Shown: positions 43,113-54,390, counted from the stretch's first letter. The stretch: DNA of 64,000 nucleotides from Pseudomonas sp. R5(2019) (GCF_009905435.1 NZ_JAAAMT010000013.1:55129-119128); one strand, 5' to 3'. The notes: generated by a model from the sequence alone, not told the origin. Program-made: numbers and translations.

Positions 43113-44030
43113 GGCTGAGCGGCCGCCATCACCTCAGCCAGGGTCGGGATCGACGGCTGGGCCCCGGCCCGAGTGACCGACAACGATGCGGCCACCTGGC
43201 CAAACTCGATTGCTGCACGCTCGCTCTTGCCGCCAGCCAGTGCAGCGGCAAAGGCACCGACAAAGGTGTCGCCTGCTGCAGTCGTATCAACGGGCTGCAC
43301 CTTGGGCGCCGCAAAGTGCTCTACTCCCTGGCAACCTGCAGCCAAGGCCCCCTGCCCCCCCCATCGTGACGATCACCTTGCGCACCCCCAACGCCAGCAA
43401 CCTGCGGGCGGCGACTTCGGCGGTCTCCCGGGAACAGACCGCCACTCCGGTCAGCGCCGCCGCTTCACTCTCATTGGGAATCAGATAGTCGATGTTGGTG
43501 TACCAACTCATGGGCAGCGGGCCGGTCGCTGGAGCCGGATTGAGAATGACGGTTTTGCCGAGCCCTCGCGCACGCTGCAAGGCATAACCAACGGTGTCCG
43601 ACGGCACCTCAAGCTGGCAAATGACCACCCGCGCCTGGCCCATTAACCTGTTGAAGCGCTCAACCCCTTGGGGGGTGAGCTCGCCGTTGCCTCCGGCGAC
43701 GATGACAATTGCATTCTGGCTCTGGGCATCCACCACGATCAGCGCGACGCCCGTCGACACACCCTCAACGGCCGTCACCCCAGAGCAGTCGATACCTTCG
43801 ATCTCCAGCGCGCTGCGCAACTGATCGCCATATCCATCCGCGCCCACACACCCGATCATCGCCACCGACGCGCCCGCGCGAGCGGCCGCCACGGCCTGGT
43901 TGGCGCCCTTGCCACCAGGCACCGTGGCGAACGAGTCGCCCGCCAGGGTTTCGCCCGGGCGCGGCAAGCGCTCGGCCCGAGTGACCAGATCCATGTTCAG
44001 GCTGCCTATAACCAGTACGCTTGCTTGCAT
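43109..44030 (-). pseudogene. rbsK: Ribokinase gene interrupted by a frameshift in a G8 tract
   Basis: From ATG 44030 the frame gives a good PfkB-type ribokinase start (VLVIGSLNMDLVTRAERLP, VPGGKGANQAVAAARAG) to about residue 227 (VIVTMGG). It then leaves frame at eight G (C8 on the plus strand, 43355-43362). The other frame resumes correctly with LAAGCQGVEHFAAP and the active-site VDTTAAGDTFVGAFAAAL through 43109. Seven G would restore one frame. It is either a real mutation, phase variation or a sequencing error. Confidence 0.9.
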
Positions 44031-44055
44031 TGGGCGTGCACTCTTTTCGCTGTTG

Positions 44056-45078
44056 TCAGCGGTAATCGGTAAATAAGTCGGAACACCGTGCAGTGGATTC
44101 ACGCACGACCATGTTGGGGGCCACGATCTTGTGTTCGACGGCGCCTTGATGAGGTTCTCGGATCCGCCGCAGCAGCAGTCCGGCGGCCATTTCGCCCAGC
44201 TGGCGAACCGATTGACCGACCGTGGTCAGCGCCGGGTAGACATAACGACTCATCTGAATGTCATCGAATCCCACCACCGACAACTCGCCCGGCACGCTGA
44301 TGCCACGTTCGGCCGCCGCACGCAACACGCCAATGCCGATCATGTCGTTGGCCGCGAAGATCGCGCTGGGCCGCTCGCCTTCCAGCAATGTCGCAGCCGC
44401 CTGGTAGCCACCGGGGCTGGTGAAATCACTGCTTACCACCCAACGCGATTGCAGGGCGATGCCGCCCTCCTCCAGCGCCCGCCGATACCCGGCCAGGCGC
44501 ATTTGCGCAACACTGGTATCGCTGGGGCCGGTGATGCAGGCGATGGCCCTGTGCCCCAGGTCCACCAGGTGACGGGTGGCCAGATAGGCGCCCAATTCAT
44601 GGTCGATCCGCACCAGATCCGCATCGACACCCGGAAGATCGCGATCAACCATCACCATGGGCGTGCGCACACACGCCAGGCTGCTGATCAGGTCAGCCCC
44701 TTCGCCCACCGACGCCACCACCAGGCCGTCGATGCGTTTTTCAAGCAGTACGCGCAGATAGCTGCGCTGCTTGAGCGGATCGTCGTCGGAGTTGCAGAGA
44801 ATCACGCAATAGCCATTGCGCTCACAACAATCCTCGATCCCGCGCGCCAACTCGGCGAAATACGGGTTGACGCTATTGGGCACCAGCAGCCCGATGGTCG
44901 CGGTACTGCGTGCCTTGAGTGAACGCGCCACGGCACTGGGGACGTAATCGAGTTCGGCGATGGCCGCCTCGACCTTCAAGCGCACGTGCTCGCTGACAGG
45001 ACGCGTCTTGTTCAACACGTGGGAAACGGTGGTATAGGAAATGCCCGCAAGGGCTGCTACGTCTTTGATAGTTGCCAT
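44056..45078 (-). CDS. rbsR: LacI-family ribose operon repressor
   Basis: 340 aa. N-terminal LacI helix-turn-helix MATIKDVAALAGISYTTVSH and hinge helix (SAVARSLKARST), then a periplasmic-binding-protein-like effector domain. Predicted to bind the palindrome upstream of rbsB and release it with ribose. Lies between rbsC and rbsK in this operon. Confidence 0.93.
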   Translation of the reverse strand: MATIKDVAALAGISYTTVSHVLNKTRPVSEHVRLKVEAAIAELDYVPSAVARSLKARSTATIGLLVPNSVNPYFAELARGIEDCCERNGYCVILCNSDDDPLKQRSYLRVLLEKRIDGLVVASVGEGADLISSLACVRTPMVMVDRDLPGVDADLVRIDHELGAYLATRHLVDLGHRAIACITGPSDTSVAQMRLAGYRRALEEGGIALQSRWVVSSDFTSPGGYQAAATLLEGERPSAIFAANDMIGIGVLRAAAERGISVPGELSVVGFDDIQMSRYVYPALTTVGQSVRQLGEMAAGLLLRRIREPHQGAVEHKIVAPNMVVRESTARCSDLFTDYR

Positions 45079-45080
45079 GG

Positions 45081-46076
45081 TCAGTTCCGCCGGCGAGCGC
45101 GCCGGCTGCGATAAGTGTCGAGTACCACGGCGATGACGATAACGGCTCCCGTGATAATGCGTTTGGTAGGTTCACTGGCGCCGATCTGGGCAAGGCCCGC
45201 GGCCAGCACGGAAATGATCAACACCCCGAAAAATGTACTGATGACTGAGCCGCGCCCACCCATCAGGCTGGTACCGCCAATCACCACGGCGGCGATCACC
45301 TGCAGCTCAAGGCCGGATCCGGCGTTGGGGTCGGCTGCTTCCAGCCGCGAAATCTGGAACAGAGCCGCCAGCCCGGCAAGCAGCCCCATCAGTGAAAACA
45401 CCAGCACCTTGTAGGGGCGCGGATCAATACCGGCCAGGCGCACGGCCTCTTCATTGGTACCGATACCGATCAGGTAGCGACCGAACACGGTACGAGTCAA
45501 CACGACCTGGGCAAGGATGATCACCAGCAAGGCGATCACAAACGCGGGCGAGATGCCGAACGCCAGCGGCTCTGATAGCCAGGCGAAGGCATCGCCGATA
45601 TACGCGGTGCGCGAGTCGGTCAGCTGATAGGCAGCGCCGCGGGCCATTTCCAGCATGCCCAGCGACACGATAAACGACGGGATGCGCCAGGCGACGGTAA
45701 TGGCGCCGGTGATACTCCCCACCAGCGCCGCGCAGCCCATGCCCAGCAGCGCCGCCGGCAACACGCTCCAGCCCCAGCCGAGAATCGCCACACTGACCGC
45801 CGATGCCGCCAGCGCCAACACCGATCCGACCGACAGGTCGATGCCGCCGATAATCAATACGAAGGTCATGCCCACCGCCAGCACCATCAGATCGGGAATC
45901 TGGTTGGCCAAGGTGCTGAAGGTGGCATAAGAAAGGAAATGACTGCTGAGCAAGGAGAACAGCACAATCATCGCCAGCAAGGCGCCGGCCAGGCCGAGGT
46001 AAGCGCCCAGGCCAAACCAGGTGTCACTGCGCTTGGCTGACGATGGCGATGCAGCGGATACCGAGGTCGTCTTCAT
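45081..46076 (-). CDS. rbsC: Ribose ABC transporter permease
   Basis: 331 aa with about ten hydrophobic helices, including LMVLAVGMTFVLIIGGIDLS (near 84-103) typical of BPD_transp_2 sugar permeases. It partners with RbsA and RbsB for ribose uptake. Overlaps rbsA by 4 bases. Confidence 0.93.
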   Translation of the reverse strand: MKTTSVSAASPSSAKRSDTWFGLGAYLGLAGALLAMIVLFSLLSSHFLSYATFSTLANQIPDLMVLAVGMTFVLIIGGIDLSVGSVLALAASAVSVAILGWGWSVLPAALLGMGCAALVGSITGAITVAWRIPSFIVSLGMLEMARGAAYQLTDSRTAYIGDAFAWLSEPLAFGISPAFVIALLVIILAQVVLTRTVFGRYLIGIGTNEEAVRLAGIDPRPYKVLVFSLMGLLAGLAALFQISRLEAADPNAGSGLELQVIAAVVIGGTSLMGGRGSVISTFFGVLIISVLAAGLAQIGASEPTKRIITGAVIVIAVVLDTYRSRRARRRN

Positions 46077-47620
46077 GGGCGGTTTCCGTTGGCTGGCTCA
46101 TCGAGCAACGCGTCACGTTTCTGATAACCGGCAAAAGCGGCACCCAACAATTGATCCTGGGTCCAATGGTCGCGATCGAAGGTTTCGATCAAGCGCCCGG
46201 CGGCCAGCACTGCAATCCGATCGCATATCAGCATCAGTTCGCGGACATCACTGGAAACCACCACCAGCGCCTTGTCCTGGCGCGCCAGCTCGCCAAACAG
46301 GCTGTAGATCTCGAATTTGGCACCGACGTCGATGCCCCGGGTGGGCTCGTCGAACAGCAGCACGTCGCAGTTGCGCTCCAGCCAGCGGCCGATCACGACT
46401 TTCTGCTGGTTGCCGCCGGACAATTCGCCGACCCCCTGCGCAGGGCTTGAACTGCGAATGCGCAAGGCGTCGATCTGACGCTGAGCCAGCGCACGCTCGG
46501 CGCCCACATCGAGCAGGCCTGCACGTGACACCGCAGACAGATTGCCCAGTGCGATGTTGGCGCCGATCGACTGCGACATCAGCAACCCTTCACCCTTGCG
46601 GTCTTCGGTGATCAGCGCAACGCCCTGGCGAACCGCATCGGCAGGCGAGCGAATACTCACCGGCCTCAATGGCCGCCCCAGCTCGATAGTGCCGCTGTCG
46701 GCCCGGTCAGCGCCGTAGATCAGGCGCAACAGTTCGGTACGGCCAGCCCCGACCAGGCCACAAATACCGAAAATCTCACCGCTTCGCACCTCAAACGAGA
46801 CATCGCAGACTTTGTCCGCCCGACCAAGGTGCTTGACCGCCAACAGCGGCGCACCGATGCGCCGCTCACCCAAGTCGAAATGTTCGCCGAGCTCACGCCC
46901 CACCATCAGGCTGACCAGTTGATCACTGCGGTAACGAGCCATGGGCTCCACGCAAACCAGGCTGCCATCGCGCAACACCGCGACCCGCTCAGCAACCCTG
47001 GCCAGCTCCTCAAGGCGGTGCGAGATGTAGATGATCGCCACACCACGGCACTTGAGTCGCTCAATTTGCTCAAAGAGCTTTTCAACCTCGCGTGCCGTCA
47101 GCATCGCGGTGGGCTCATCGAGGATCAGCAACCGGCAATCACCGATCAGGTTGCGGGCAATCTCGACCATCTGCTGATGACCGATGCCCAAGTCACCCAC
47201 CAGCGTATCCGGGTCAATCGCCTCCAGCCCTACCCGCGCCATGGCCTCAAGCGCCTGGCGACGCAATTGCTTGCGATTGAGCCAACCACCGCGGCTGGGT
47301 AATTGATCGAGGAACAGGTTTTCAGCAACCGTCAGGGTCGCCAACAGGTTCAGCTCCTGCATGACCATGCGCACGCCCAGCGCTTCAGCAGCTCGGCGAC
47401 TGGTCGGGGAATAGGGTCGGGCATCGAACTGCATCTGACCAGCACTGGGCAGTTCGAGCCCGGCGATGATCTTTGACAGCGTACTTTTACCGGCACCGTT
47501 TTCACCGGTCAGGGCCAGGACTTCGCCAGGGTAGAGGCTCAGCTCGATATTGCTCAGCACCGGCTGGGCATAGGTTTTGCCGATACCGCCGATACTCAGC
47601 ACAGGGGCCGCAGCTGACAT
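46073..47620 (-). CDS. rbsA: Ribose ABC transporter ATP-binding protein
   Basis: 515 aa, two fused ABC domains. First Walker A GENGAGKST and Walker B LLILDEPTAML; second LSGGNQQKVVIGRW signature and LLFDEPTRGIDVG. The second domain has a degenerate Walker A (GLVGAGRTEL), as normal in sugar ABC ATPases. Confidence 0.95.
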   Translation of the reverse strand: MSAAAPVLSIGGIGKTYAQPVLSNIELSLYPGEVLALTGENGAGKSTLSKIIAGLELPSAGQMQFDARPYSPTSRRAAEALGVRMVMQELNLLATLTVAENLFLDQLPSRGGWLNRKQLRRQALEAMARVGLEAIDPDTLVGDLGIGHQQMVEIARNLIGDCRLLILDEPTAMLTAREVEKLFEQIERLKCRGVAIIYISHRLEELARVAERVAVLRDGSLVCVEPMARYRSDQLVSLMVGRELGEHFDLGERRIGAPLLAVKHLGRADKVCDVSFEVRSGEIFGICGLVGAGRTELLRLIYGADRADSGTIELGRPLRPVSIRSPADAVRQGVALITEDRKGEGLLMSQSIGANIALGNLSAVSRAGLLDVGAERALAQRQIDALRIRSSSPAQGVGELSGGNQQKVVIGRWLERNCDVLLFDEPTRGIDVGAKFEIYSLFGELARQDKALVVVSSDVRELMLICDRIAVLAAGRLIETFDRDHWTQDQLLGAAFAGYQKRDALLDEPANGNRP

Positions 47621-47633
47621 AAGGGACTCTCCT

Positions 47634-47662
47634 CGCGCCTGCCGCTCGGACAGGCAGGCGCG
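47634..47662 (-). other. Stem-loop between rbsB and rbsA
   Basis: CGCGCCTGCC and GGCAGGCGCG pair over 10 bp around 9 bases, just after the rbsB stop. It could stabilise rbsB mRNA to give excess binding protein. Confidence 0.6.
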
Positions 47663-47669
47663 ACCGCGA

Positions 47670-48632
47670 TTAGTGTGGCTGGGTTACCCGTTCAACCGGC
47701 GTCTGAATCACATTCTCGGCATTGGCCTGAATCGGCTCACCCTTGATGATTTTCAGCGCGGTCACGATGCCAAACACCGCCTGGCGCGCGGCGAACTGAT
47801 CGGCCGTCGCCAGCACACGCCCGTCCTTCAGCATCGGCTTGATGGCATTGATGTTGTCGTAACCGACCACCTGGACCTGCCCGGCCTTGCCTGCCGCGCG
47901 CACCGCCGACACCGCACCGAGCGCCATGCTGTCATTGCCCGCCAACAACGCCTTGATGCCGGGGTATTCATTGAGCATCGCGGCAGCTACGGCGTTGCCT
48001 TTGTCGATTTCCCAGTTACCCGATTGCACCGAGACAATCTTCATCTGTGCCTTTTCCATCGCATCCTTGAAACCCAGGGTGCGTTGCTGCGCGTTGGTGG
48101 TGGTCGATACCCCTTCGATGATCCCGACCTCATCCCCGGCCTTGAGCTTGCTGGCCAAATAATCTCCGACCTTGCTGGCCCCCAGGCGATTATCCGGCCC
48201 CACGAAAGGCACGCTCAGGTTTTTGCTTTTAAGCACGGCGGGGTCGAGCTGATTGTCGATATTGACCACTTTAATGCCTGCATCCATGGCTTTTTTGATC
48301 ACGGGCACCAAGGCCCTGGAATCAGCCGGCGCAATCACCAGCGCATCGACCTTGGTGACGATCATTTGCTCGACGATACGAATCTGGCTCGCCGTGTCCG
48401 ACTCATCTTTGATGCCGTTGGAAACCAGATCAAAATCAGCGGCGTGGTCTTTCTGATAGGCCTTGGCGCCGTCTTCCATCGTCAGGAAGAACTCGTTGGC
48501 CAGCGATTTCATGACCAAGGCGACTTTGGGCTTGCTTGATGATTCAGCGAATGCCGACGTGAGGGGTATGGCAGAGCAAATGCTCGCCATTACGCCGACA
48601 GCCAATAAGCGTCCGACGAAGGGCAGCTTCAT
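47670..48632 (-). CDS. rbsB: Ribose-binding periplasmic protein
   Basis: 320 aa from ATG 48632. Signal peptide ends near PLTSAFA (about 29). KPKVALVMKSLANEFF starts the first lobe and VQVVGYDNINAIKPML is typical of the second. Delivers ribose to RbsAC. First gene of the operon, so most highly expressed. Confidence 0.95.
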   Translation of the reverse strand: MKLPFVGRLLAVGVMASICSAIPLTSAFAESSSKPKVALVMKSLANEFFLTMEDGAKAYQKDHAADFDLVSNGIKDESDTASQIRIVEQMIVTKVDALVIAPADSRALVPVIKKAMDAGIKVVNIDNQLDPAVLKSKNLSVPFVGPDNRLGASKVGDYLASKLKAGDEVGIIEGVSTTTNAQQRTLGFKDAMEKAQMKIVSVQSGNWEIDKGNAVAAAMLNEYPGIKALLAGNDSMALGAVSAVRAAGKAGQVQVVGYDNINAIKPMLKDGRVLATADQFAARQAVFGIVTALKIIKGEPIQANAENVIQTPVERVTQPH

Positions 48633-50104
<1,472 letters not shown>

Positions 50105-50115
50105 TCCACCCCTTC

Positions 50116-50137
50116 AGGAGCGACGACCGTCGCTCCT
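50116..50137. repeat. Palindromic element after ansB
   Basis: AGGAGCGACG-AC-CGTCGCTCCT is a perfect 10-bp stem. It resembles half of a Pseudomonas REP element and may act as a transcript 3' end. Confidence 0.55.
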
Positions 50138-50288
50138 ACCCCTCCTGCAATGCCTCCCGATAGTTCCCACGCCAGCCTTCTCCCCCTCTCGCAAAATAAA
50201 CTTCCGATTACTTACACCAAACGCTCTAAACCGCTGTCAGACGCATTCTTCAATCGAGACATCTTGCGAAATGGACTACAGTCAAATA

Positions 50289-50304
50289 CTGTATGTTCAT
50301 ACAG
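50289..50304. promoter_or_regulatory. LexA (SOS) box of the chromosomal DUF1654 gene
   Basis: CTGTATGTTCATACAG, 19 bases upstream of ATG 50324; nearly the same as the prophage site at 22521. Confidence 0.9.
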
Positions 50305-50323
50305 CAAAAACAAGGAATGCTTC

Positions 50324-50572
50324 ATGGCAACCAGCTCCTCCCCTACCGCAGGCGTCAGCAGCTACGAACAACTCGGAATGCGCATCCAGAAAATCATCAA
50401 CTCACCCACGGCGCAGAAATCCCGCGCTGCGCTGATTTTCAAGCTGGAACACGAATCAGCCGCCGACTGGGAAACCTTGCTCGAAGAAATTGCCGAGAAC
50501 GACAACGTCACCCTCGCCCACCGCGACGATGGCGGCGTGCAATTGTTCTGGGTCGTGCCGAAGGAAGATTGA
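50324..50572 (+). CDS. Chromosomal DUF1654 SOS protein
   Basis: 82 aa from ATG 50324 (AAGGAATGC upstream). SYEQLGMRIQKIINSPTAQ and WETLLEEIAENDNVTLAHR match the prophage copy at 22557. LexA-controlled; activity unknown. Conserved in Pseudomonas. It ends 4 bases before the endonuclease I start. Confidence 0.9.
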   Translation: MATSSSPTAGVSSYEQLGMRIQKIINSPTAQKSRAALIFKLEHESAADWETLLEEIAENDNVTLAHRDDGGVQLFWVVPKED

Positions 50573-50576
50573 GGGG

Positions 50577-51266
50577 ATGAGTGTTCGTTTTATTGCAGGC
50601 GCCTGCCTGCTGCTGTCTCTTGCTGCTCACGCCGATGCACCGCGTACCTTCAAAGAAGCCAAGAAAGTTGCCTGGCGCCTGTATGCGCCGCAATCCACGG
50701 AGTTTTACTGCGGCTGTAAATACAACGGTAACCGGATTGACCTGGCCGCCTGTGGCTACGTGCCGCGCAAAAATGCCAACCGCGCGGCACGCATTGAATG
50801 GGAGCATATCGTCCCTGCATGGCACATAGGCCATCAGCGCCAGTGCTGGCAGGACGGTGGGCGCAAGAACTGCTCCCACAACGACGAGATTTACCAGCGC
50901 GCCGAAGCCGACCTGCACAACCTGGTGCCGAGCATCGGCGAGGTCAACGGCGACCGCAGCAACTACAGCTTTGGCTGGCTGCCGGAGCAGCGCGGGCAGT
51001 ACGGTTCGTGCCTGACCCAAGTGGACTTCAAGGCGAAAAAAGTCATGCCGCGCCCCTCGATCCGAGGCATGATCGCGCGCACTTACTTTTACATGAGCAA
51101 GACCTACAACCTGAAACTGTCCAAGCAGGACCGACAGCTCTATGAAGCCTGGAACAAGACCTACCCGGTCCAGGCCTGGGAACGGCAACGCAATCAAAGC
51201 GTCGCCTGTGTGATGGGGCACGGCAATGAGTTCGTCGGCCCGGTCAATCTCAAGGCCTGCAGCTAA
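50577..51266 (+). CDS. endA: Endonuclease I (secreted DNase)
   Basis: 229 aa from ATG 50577 (GAGGGG upstream). Signal peptide ends near LAAHADA (about 18). The beta-beta-alpha-metal active site is around RIEWEHIVPAWHIG (about 74-87) and DLHNLVPSIGEVNGDRSNYSF. Periplasmic or extracellular DNA degradation. It may be co-transcribed with the SOS gene just upstream. Confidence 0.92.
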   Translation: MSVRFIAGACLLLSLAAHADAPRTFKEAKKVAWRLYAPQSTEFYCGCKYNGNRIDLAACGYVPRKNANRAARIEWEHIVPAWHIGHQRQCWQDGGRKNCSHNDEIYQRAEADLHNLVPSIGEVNGDRSNYSFGWLPEQRGQYGSCLTQVDFKAKKVMPRPSIRGMIARTYFYMSKTYNLKLSKQDRQLYEAWNKTYPVQAWERQRNQSVACVMGHGNEFVGPVNLKACS

Positions 51267-51281
51267 GGCAAGCTCAGGCCC

Positions 51282-51707
51282 TTACGAGATCGCCAGGAGG
51301 TAATCCGCTGCCTGGCGATACTTGGCCTGGCGCGCCAAGTCATCAGGCCCCGGCATGGCAATTCGCGAGAGATCGCTGTTGTCGGCCAGGTCAGCCAACT
51401 TCACGACCCTGGCAAGCGGGTCATCAGCCAGCCGCTCAACGAACGCCTCATAGCTTTCGCCGGGCCGCTTGCTCAGGGCCTGCAGCGCCGCCAACACCTT
51501 GAGGGGAAAGCCTTCGCGAGCCAGGTCAGCCAGCGTCAGCGGCGTGTCTTCAAGCACGTCATGCAGCACTGCGACGATGCGCTCATCGACGGTTTCAACC
51601 CGCATCATCACCCGCAGCGGGTGAAGAATATAGGCAGCACCCGCCTTGTCCCGCTGCCCCTCATGCGCCCGGATTGCAATCACAATCGCGCGCTCTAGCG
51701 TAGACAT
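51282..51707 (-). CDS. HD-domain phosphohydrolase (RelA/SpoT-like small type)
   Basis: 141 aa from ATG 51707. AYILHPLRVMM (His), VLHDVLEDTPLTLADL (HD pair) and VKLADLADNSDL (Asp) form an HD domain as found in small ppGpp hydrolases. Substrate not known from sequence. Confidence 0.75.
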   Translation of the reverse strand: MSTLERAIVIAIRAHEGQRDKAGAAYILHPLRVMMRVETVDERIVAVLHDVLEDTPLTLADLAREGFPLKVLAALQALSKRPGESYEAFVERLADDPLARVVKLADLADNSDLSRIAMPGPDDLARQAKYRQAADYLLAIS

Positions 51708-51836
51708 GCTCAATCTCCCTATGGCAACGCCCACGACCCTGCAAATCGCCCCATTTCAGCAAGATACCAAAGCGACATTACCAGCATAGCTTCGTCTACC
51801 GAGCGTGTAGCGCTGCAAGGCTCTGCAATGGGCCGA

Positions 51837-52403
51837 TCAGGGCGTCGGCCGGTGCTTGACCACAAACGACTCGATACCCTGCTCGGCCATCAGGCGCGCT
51901 TTCTTTTCGTCTGCCTCGGCCTTGGTGGCGAAAGGACCCAGCAATACGACCGTGACACCGTCGCGCCGTGCGACGTTGGGCACAAAACCTTTTTCGATCA
52001 ACCGCGCCGTCATGTCGCTCAATGCGCCCATGTTGCTGCCGGCGGCAATCTGTACATCGAAGCCGTCCGCTGAGGTGGCATCGGCGTGCAGCTCTTCATC
52101 GACGGCCGCAGCCCCGCAAAGAGCGCTGACCTGAGGGTCGTTGCCATCGCGCTCGATGATCGCAAGAAAGCCGCTGTCTTTCTTGATCACCACATAGCGC
52201 TGGTAAGGCGTGTACTCCCCGGCAGCATCCTTGCCGCGGATCTTGCCGCAAACAGTACCGTCATCGGTCACCCGCACATTGGTGAACTTGGCCGTCAGCG
52301 GGTTTGCCAGCTGCTCGGCGACCACCTTGTGGGCAAGCTCCACATCGCTCTTTCCGCAACCAGCCAGCGCCAGCGCCGCCACTACCCATGCCAATTTGCG
52401 CAC
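51837..52403 (-). CDS. SPOR-domain lipoprotein
   Basis: 188 aa. Lipobox LALAGC (Cys about 16), a central domain with Cys residues, and a C-terminal SPOR domain (FDVQIAAGSNMGALSDMTAR, VTVVLLGPFATKAEADEKK). SPOR domains bind septal peptidoglycan. Role at division or envelope is inferred. Confidence 0.8.
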   Translation of the reverse strand: MRKLAWVVAALALAGCGKSDVELAHKVVAEQLANPLTAKFTNVRVTDDGTVCGKIRGKDAAGEYTPYQRYVVIKKDSGFLAIIERDGNDPQVSALCGAAAVDEELHADATSADGFDVQIAAGSNMGALSDMTARLIEKGFVPNVARRDGVTVVLLGPFATKAEADEKKARLMAEQGIESFVVKHRPTP

Positions 52404-52524
52404 GCGTCTACCTCCAATTGATAAGGAGCGGATTTTATCACCCTGTAACCACCACTGCCGCTCACCCCACGACTGCTTGTGTCATCAACTGTTACAGGAG
52501 GCCGAGCTTTATTCAGGCATAAAC

Positions 52525-52557
52525 AAAAAGGGCGACCCGTATGGGTCGCCCTTTTTG
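52525..52557 (-). terminator. Terminator after the second tRNA-Val
   Basis: AGGGCGACCC/GGGTCGCCCT 10-bp stem with flanking A and T runs; the minus-strand copy ends in TTTTTG. Confidence 0.88.
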
Positions 52558-52583
52558 TGACCGCTCATGGAGCGGATTTTGTT

Positions 52584-52660
52584 TGGTAGGCACAATTGGA
52601 CTCGAACCAACGACCCCCACCATGTCAAGGTGGTGCTCTAACCAACTGAGCTATGTGCCT
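52584..52660 (-). tRNA. tRNA-Val (anticodon GAC), copy 2
   Basis: 77 bases with CCA, AGGCACA acceptor start, anticodon loop TTGACAT between CCACC/GGTGG, and GGTTCGAGTCC T-arm. Sequence matches the copy at 52841-52917. Confidence 0.95.
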
Positions 52661-52779
52661 GCTGTGGGGCGCATTCTACGAAATAAATTCAGCCATGGAA
52701 AGAGCCAGAGCGTAAATAAATCAAATATTTATCGCACTCTGGCAAGCACCGGTCGCCTCGGATTTTTCGCCCCAAATCA

Positions 52780-52810
52780 AAAAGGGCGACCCTTTCGGAT
52801 CGCCCTTTTC
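52780..52810 (-). terminator. Terminator between the two tRNA-Val genes
   Basis: AAGGGCGA and TCGCCCTT with a 10-base internal loop, flanked by A and T runs; similar to the terminator at 52525. Confidence 0.8.
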
Positions 52811-52840
52811 TATACCGCTCAGCAGAGAACGGATTTTGTT

Positions 52841-52917
52841 TGGTAGGCACAATTGGACTCGAACCAACGACCCCCACCATGTCAAGGTGGTGCTCTAACC
52901 AACTGAGCTATGTGCCT
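52841..52917 (-). tRNA. tRNA-Val (anticodon GAC), copy 1
   Basis: Sequence identical to copy 2 over the gene and the 14 bases after it (GATTTTGTTTGG side), with the same GAC anticodon and encoded CCA. The two genes are a tandem duplication transcribed on the minus strand. Confidence 0.95.
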
Positions 52918-53100
52918 GCTGTGAGGCGGCATTCTACGGAATCCAGCGGGGGTGTCAACCTCTTTTTTTCAGCTAAGCCTATGAATAGTCGAAATATTTT
53001 CATAAACGCCTTGCTCAGCTCAAAACGCCTTGCTGGCCGCCGGATTTGATCTCAGGTAGGATCCGCACAGTCGTAAAGAATAATTAACAGAGGTTGCAGG

Positions 53101-54384
53101 ATGGCGAACACACCCTACCCCCAGTCGTATTACGCCGCATCTGCCAATCCCACCCCCGAGCGGCCGGCGTTGCAGGACGAGGTGCAGACCGACGTGTGCG
53201 TGATCGGCGCGGGCTACACCGGGCTGTCCAGCGCACTGTTCCTGCTTGAGCACGGCTTCAAGGTGACTGTTCTGGAAGCCGCCAGGGTCGGCTTTGGCGC
53301 GTCAGGGCGCAACGGCGGCCAGATCGTCAACAGTTATAGCCGCGACATTGATGTGATCGAACGCAGCGTCGGCCCGCGCCAGGCGCAGCTGCTCGGGCAA
53401 ATGGCCTTTGAGGGCGGGCGAATCATCCGCGAGCGGGTTGCCACCTACGGCATTCAATGTGACCTGAAGGATGGCGGCGTCTTCGCCGCGATCACCGATA
53501 AACAGATGGGCCACCTGGAGGCGCAAAAACGCCTGTGGGAGCGCTACGGTCACACCCAGCTGGAAATGATGGACAAGCGCCGCATCCGTGAAGTGGTGGC
53601 TTGCGAGCAGTACGTGGGCGGCATGCTCGACATGAGCGGCGGTCACATCCACCCACTCAACCTGGCGCTGGGCGAAGCCGCAGCGGTTGAGTCGCTGGGC
53701 GGTAAAATTTATGAACAGTCACCGGCCGTACGCATCGAGCGCGGCGCCAACCCGGTCATTCATACCCCGCAAGGCAAGGTCCGGGCGAACTTCGTGATCG
53801 TCGCCGGCAACGCCTACCTTGGCAATCTGGTCCCGGAACTGGCCGCCAAGTCGATGCCCTGCGGCACCCAGGTGATTACCACCGAACCGCTGGATGATGA
53901 ACTGGCACGCACCCTGCTCCCCCAGGACTACTGTGTCGAAGACTGTAACTACCTGCTGGACTACTACCGTCTTTCGGCCGACAAGCGCCTGATCTTCGGC
54001 GGCGGCGTGGTCTACGGTGCGCGTGACCCGGCCAATATTGAAGCGATCATCCGGCCGAAAATGCTCAAGGCCTTCCCGCAACTGAAGAACGTGAAGATCG
54101 ACTACGCCTGGACCGGCAACTTCTTGCTGACCCTGTCCCGCCTCCCGCAGGTCGGCCGGATCGGCGACAACCTCTATTACTCCCAGGGCTGCAGCGGCCA
54201 TGGGGTTACCTACACGCACCTGGCGGGCAAGGTCCTGGCCGAATCGCTGCGCGGCCAGGCCGAACGCTTCGATGCCTTTGCCGAACTGCCGCACTATCCA
54301 TTCCCGGGCGGCCAGCTGTTGCGCACGCCACTGACGGCCATGGGTGCCTGGTACTACAGCCTGCGCGATCGCTTGGGCTTCTGA
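53101..54384 (+). CDS. puuB: FAD-dependent amine oxidase (gamma-glutamylputrescine oxidase type)
   Basis: 427 aa. The FAD-binding Rossmann motif VCVIGAGYTGLSSALFL (about 32-48) and the covalent/flavin-site region GASGRNGGQIVNSY fit the DAO/PuuB family. C-terminal SQGCSGHGVTYTHLAGKVLA is typical. Oxidises gamma-glutamylputrescine in putrescine breakdown. No other puu gene is next to it, so the substrate is a family-based call. Confidence 0.8.
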   Translation: MANTPYPQSYYAASANPTPERPALQDEVQTDVCVIGAGYTGLSSALFLLEHGFKVTVLEAARVGFGASGRNGGQIVNSYSRDIDVIERSVGPRQAQLLGQMAFEGGRIIRERVATYGIQCDLKDGGVFAAITDKQMGHLEAQKRLWERYGHTQLEMMDKRRIREVVACEQYVGGMLDMSGGHIHPLNLALGEAAAVESLGGKIYEQSPAVRIERGANPVIHTPQGKVRANFVIVAGNAYLGNLVPELAAKSMPCGTQVITTEPLDDELARTLLPQDYCVEDCNYLLDYYRLSADKRLIFGGGVVYGARDPANIEAIIRPKMLKAFPQLKNVKIDYAWTGNFLLTLSRLPQVGRIGDNLYYSQGCSGHGVTYTHLAGKVLAESLRGQAERFDAFAELPHYPFPGGQLLRTPLTAMGAWYYSLRDRLGF

Positions 54385-54390
54385 GCCCGG

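Noticed and set aside
43287..43354. C-terminal end of the first rbsK frame past the G8 tract
   Set aside because: The residues after the tract do not match ribokinase; the other frame does, so this segment is out-of-frame reading.
50150..50323. Upstream extension of the chromosomal DUF1654 frame
   Set aside because: It would place the LexA box inside the gene; the ATG at 50324 is downstream of the box and matches the prophage copy.
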